NCBI RefSeq assembly: GCF_037081675.1
Contig: NZ_JAZAQL010000002.1
Span: 1,178,001 to 1,242,000, forward strand
DNA length: 64,000 nucleotides
Source of the DNA: Halorubellus litoreus
Lineage (GTDB): Archaea > Halobacteriota > Halobacteria > Halobacteriales > Natrialbaceae
Direction of reading: 5' to 3'
This document shows, one piece after another, positions 61,253 to 64,000 of the stretch. The stretch's first letter is position 1. Every line of letters begins with the position of its first letter. The notes under the pieces were generated by a model, which was not told the origin of the DNA, searched no databases, and saw nothing but the letters and a program-made list of their open reading frames with translations. Position numbers and translations under genes: made by a program.

Positions 61253-63097
61253 CTACTCCGGTGACACCACCTCGTAGGGGAGCATCATCTCCTGGTCCTC
61301 GTGTTCGAGGATGTGGCAGTGCCAGGGATACAGGCCGGTGAATCCGGTGAAGTCGGGCCTGATACGGACCACCTCCTGCGGGTTGACCAGCACCGTATCC
61401 TTGTGGAAACGGTTGTTCGGGTTCGGTAGTGTGGGCGCTTCAGAGGGCGTCACGTAGTTCGAGATGTCCGGCCTCGTGGTAGTCTCGCCGTCGATGAAGG
61501 CCTGGGCAGCGTCCTGGTACCCCGCTTCGTCGTCCCAGGTGAAGCTCTCCCGTTCGAGCACTTCGAAGTCGACGAGGTGTAGGTGGATCGGGTGGGAGTC
61601 ACCCGTGGTGTTGTACAGCTCCCAGACTTCGGAGGTGCCGAGCGTCGGATTCACGATCGCGTCGTCGTCCTCCCAGAGCGCGAGGTCGAGGAAGTGGCTG
61701 TCCAGTTCGTCTCCTTCGAAGTCGCCACTCTCGACCGTGAACACCGCGCTGTCGAGCGTGAACGTCCGGGTGATTCCAGACGGATTCGTCTCCGGTTCCT
61801 GATACTTCCCGTTGACGCCATTCAGGAACCCATCGAGATTGACATCGTTACCCCGGTTGGAGGTGGAGTCGGTGACGCGGATCTGAAGCATCTCGCCGAT
61901 TGAGTCGAGGTCTGGTCCGCTGTTCTCGCCTGCGTAGGGGAACTCAGCGTTGTTTTTCACTGTGAACGTCGTCCCCTCGTAGCCACTGAAGTCGACGACC
62001 ACGTCCGCCCGCTCGGCCCCAGAGAGAAGCATCGAATCGATTGGCCCCTCTGGGCCGACCGTACCGCCAGGACCCACCTCGACAACTTCGTCTAGGAAGC
62101 CGAGGTCCACACCGATCTGTTGCATCAGCGGAACGTCGCTATACGAGTCTGTGTCCTCGTTGTAGAACCGCAGGTTGAACGTCCGGTTGTTCGACCCGTT
62201 CAGGAACCGGAACCGGTACGACCTGGGTTCGACTTCGAGGTAGGGATACACCTTGCCGTTGACGACCGGGATGTCGCCGGCGAACTCCGCCTCGTACTCG
62301 TCATTGTCTCCGGGCGGGTAGAACAGGTCGCCGTTCGATTCGAACGTCCGGTCCTGAAAGAGGACCGGGATCTCGTACTGCTCGCTCGGGAGGGCGTTCT
62401 CCATCGGGTCCCGGAGCAGGTAGAAGCCCGCCAGACCGGCGTACACGTTCAGGCGCGTGATGCCGAGCGCGTGGTCGTGGTACCACAGCGTCCCCGGTTT
62501 CTGGTCGTTCGGGTACTCCTTGGGGTTCTTGTACGGAACTTCGCTGTTCGGGACGCTTGCGATGTCCCCGGCGGTCTGGCCACCCGACGAGATCCACGCT
62601 TCGGGGTACCCGTCGTCCTCCGGAGCGGCCACCCCGCCGTGGAGGTGGGTAACCGTCCGGACGGCGGGTGCGCCCTGGCCCGCGCCGTGGACCCGTTCGT
62701 CGACGCTCAACAGGTGGTCCGAGGGGAGGTTGTTGATGTATTCGACTTCGACGGACCGTCCGGGTCGTGCCTCGATGGTCCCTGCGGGATACGTCCCTTC
62801 GTACCCCCAGAGTGTCGTGGTCTTCCCCAGTGAACTGGGAAGCACCGTCTGCGTGAATTCGGTCAGTTCTATCTCGTAGCGGTCGGTCTGACCCTTCCGG
62901 CTGGCTGGCGTCAACGTTCCCGGCCGCGGGAGCGGATCTTCCCACTTGTGATCTTCGACCGGCAGCTCCGTGTCGCCGGTAACGGCTTCAACTCGTCCCG
63001 TGGTCCAGGGCGCTGCCGCAGCGAGGCCGGCAGCCCCGCCTGCTTTGAGAACGGTCCGTCGATTCAGGTAGCGTGATTGCTTTCGTCGGTCACTCAT
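61253..63097 (-). CDS. Tat-exported multicopper oxidase (LccA/CotA-like laccase)
   Basis: A 614-residue enzyme. Tat signal RRTVLKAGGAAGLAAAAP near residue 13. Copper ligands: HLHGG and WYHDHA in the first domain, HPIHLH and HCHILEHEDQEMM in the last domain (type 1, 2 and 3 sites; the final Met is the likely type 1 axial ligand). It oxidises phenols, bilirubin or metals and reduces O2 to water; Haloferax LccA is a characterised relative. Start MSDRRKQ at 63097 keeps the Tat motif near the N-terminus. GC is visibly lower than in the rest of the window, suggesting transfer. Confidence 0.92.
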   Translation of the reverse strand: MSDRRKQSRYLNRRTVLKAGGAAGLAAAAPWTTGRVEAVTGDTELPVEDHKWEDPLPRPGTLTPASRKGQTDRYEIELTEFTQTVLPSSLGKTTTLWGYEGTYPAGTIEARPGRSVEVEYINNLPSDHLLSVDERVHGAGQGAPAVRTVTHLHGGVAAPEDDGYPEAWISSGGQTAGDIASVPNSEVPYKNPKEYPNDQKPGTLWYHDHALGITRLNVYAGLAGFYLLRDPMENALPSEQYEIPVLFQDRTFESNGDLFYPPGDNDEYEAEFAGDIPVVNGKVYPYLEVEPRSYRFRFLNGSNNRTFNLRFYNEDTDSYSDVPLMQQIGVDLGFLDEVVEVGPGGTVGPEGPIDSMLLSGAERADVVVDFSGYEGTTFTVKNNAEFPYAGENSGPDLDSIGEMLQIRVTDSTSNRGNDVNLDGFLNGVNGKYQEPETNPSGITRTFTLDSAVFTVESGDFEGDELDSHFLDLALWEDDDAIVNPTLGTSEVWELYNTTGDSHPIHLHLVDFEVLERESFTWDDEAGYQDAAQAFIDGETTTRPDISNYVTPSEAPTLPNPNNRFHKDTVLVNPQEVVRIRPDFTGFTGLYPWHCHILEHEDQEMMLPYEVVSPE

Positions 63098-63514
63098 AAT
63101 TAAGGGCTGTTCCCTGTTACTTCGGAGAGGTTGCGAAAACGACCCCCTCTCGTAACAGGCTATTCGCAACTAACGATACGCTCCGTATATTGTAATCAAA
63201 TTTTTAATCGAGATAACGAAGTGAGTAGTGCCCATTTACCAAAAGGTCACACCACAATCCCAGCCACGTGTATCCCCGATATCAAGTACGTATCCCAGAC
63301 TCCTCCTCAGTCTGCTGCACTATCCTCTATATCTTGCACACTGATTCTAACAACTTTGAGGTAGATTCTCCTCCAGCGCGATACAGCCTCATCCTGTATC
63401 TATCGGTTCAAGTGAGGCGGTGCGGTCGTGAGGAGGGTGGTGAGAGGTTTCGCGATTGTGTGCTGCGTTGGCGTCGGCTGGTAACGGGGCTGGACGTGCG
63501 TTCGGGGCGAGCGG
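63098..63514. other. AT-rich intergenic region
   Basis: The left part contains AT-rich promoter-like sequence (TATTGTAATC, AATTTTTAATCG) for the laccase or an RNA. The remaining region carries no convincing gene. Overall composition differs from the chromosomal average, in line with the island suspected here. Confidence 0.5.
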
Positions 63515-64000
63515 TCACTCGCTCCGCGTTCGCTGGGTGTCGGTGATGGTGCCGTCGTGGTCGATGGTGAGTGTGAGCGTTTCGTCGTCGAGTTCGATGG
63601 CGACTTCGAGTTCGATGGGGTCTGTTTGGAGTGTGGTCTCGGTGCCGGGGGTGGTCCAGTGGAGCGTCCACCAGGGGGTGGTGCGGGGGTCGATGTCGTG
63701 GTTGTGGTGGAAGTGGGTGACGGTGGGGTGGGTGAGGAGGTGGAGGCCGAGGGGGACGCCGTGCTGGTAGCCGCAGCGCTTGCAGTCGGCGCGGTAGTGG
63801 TGGTGGTCGGGTTGGAGGCCGCCGTGGTCTACGTGGCCGGTGACGTGGGCGTGGCAGTCGGTGCAGACGCCTTGGCGGATGCTCTGGCTCCACTGGTAGC
63901 CGAGGAACGCGATATTGTCGGCGAGTTCGTCGTCGGGCGTGGTCTGGAGGAGGCTGGGTGGCGCGGAGAGCGCCATCGCGTGCTCGTCGATGCCACAGGT
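63515..64000 (-). CDS. C-terminal part of an ArsR-like winged-helix regulator (DUF7351-type), 5' cut by window edge
   Basis: The open frame extends to base 64000, so the N-terminus lies outside. The visible 161 residues match the C-terminal domain of haloarchaeal winged-helix regulators: GVCTDCHAHVTGHVDHGG and ADCKRCGYQHG with two CxxC pairs forming a zinc finger, then TPWWTLHWTTP and ETLTLTIDHDGTITDTQR. The His-rich HFHHNHDID is notable. The target genes are unknown, though the neighbouring laccase is a candidate. Confidence 0.75.
   Translation of the reverse strand, partial: TCGIDEHAMALSAPPSLLQTTPDDELADNIAFLGYQWSQSIRQGVCTDCHAHVTGHVDHGGLQPDHHHYRADCKRCGYQHGVPLGLHLLTHPTVTHFHHNHDIDPRTTPWWTLHWTTPGTETTLQTDPIELEVAIELDDETLTLTIDHDGTITDTQRTRSE

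Overview
The window is chromosomal DNA from a halophilic archaeon (class Halobacteria). The evidence is very high GC (close to two thirds), strongly acidic proteins, Tat signal peptides, many leaderless genes with a TATA box about 25-30 nt before the start codon, and haloarchaeal families such as UPF0058, halocyanin and a CotA/LccA-type laccase. No genus can be named from sequence alone. Most ORFs in other frames are antisense shadows caused by the GC bias and are left out.

Layout. 1-8.8 kb: end of a CbiX/DR2241-type gene, Trm112-like protein, truncated hemoglobin, Nudix hydrolase, purA, a winged-helix regulator, a very large acidic coiled-coil protein, UPF0058 and an RHH/winged-helix-like protein. 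8.8-16.5 kb: K+ channel with two RCK modules, membrane proteins, a GT2 glycosyltransferase, a Tat-exported beta-propeller, a MoaB-like protein with a His/Asp-rich N-terminus, a zinc alcohol dehydrogenase. 17-23.5 kb: isopentenyl-diphosphate isomerase, a large palindromic intergenic element, an Lrp/AsnC regulator divergent from carA, and a Tat-exported peptidoglycan-hydrolase-like protein. 23.7-33.4 kb: PrsW protease, a four-gene ATGA-overlapping operon (MCP-like transducer, [2Fe-2S] protein, multi-TM protein, halocyanin), carB and an S66 peptidase. 33.4-40.4 kb: small haloarchaeal proteins, an FAD oxidoreductase, and a Gln-rich repeat protein translationally coupled to an Hsp20 chaperone. 40.7-41.06 kb: an unidentified structured RNA of about 360 nt. 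41-55.6 kb: amine-oxidase-like flavoprotein, thrB, a membrane J-protein, a sensor kinase, a GTPBP1-like GTPase, an M48 protease, a TrpD-like enzyme, methyltransferase, aspartoacylase-like enzyme and cyclophilin. 55.6-59.6 kb: a giant thrombospondin-type-3/polyglycine surface protein lying head-to-head with a 5'-truncated gene. 59.6-64 kb: ferredoxin, SRPBCC protein, tRNA-Leu(UAA) with a 23-bp duplication of its 3' end, then a lower-GC stretch with a multicopper oxidase and the 3' end of a regulator gene.

How genes work together. carA and carB are far apart but make one enzyme; an Lrp-type operator sits in the carA promoter. The ATGA operon suggests a membrane redox or energy-sensing module. 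The Gln-rich protein and Hsp20 look like a co-translated pair. The secreted amidase/glucosaminidase and the S66 peptidase are enzymes normally aimed at bacterial cell walls or peptide antibiotics, in a cell without murein.

The most unusual genome-wide signal is a set of short tandem duplications (36-46 bp) at gene 3' ends. Most include the stop codon, and two clearly carry terminator hairpins.
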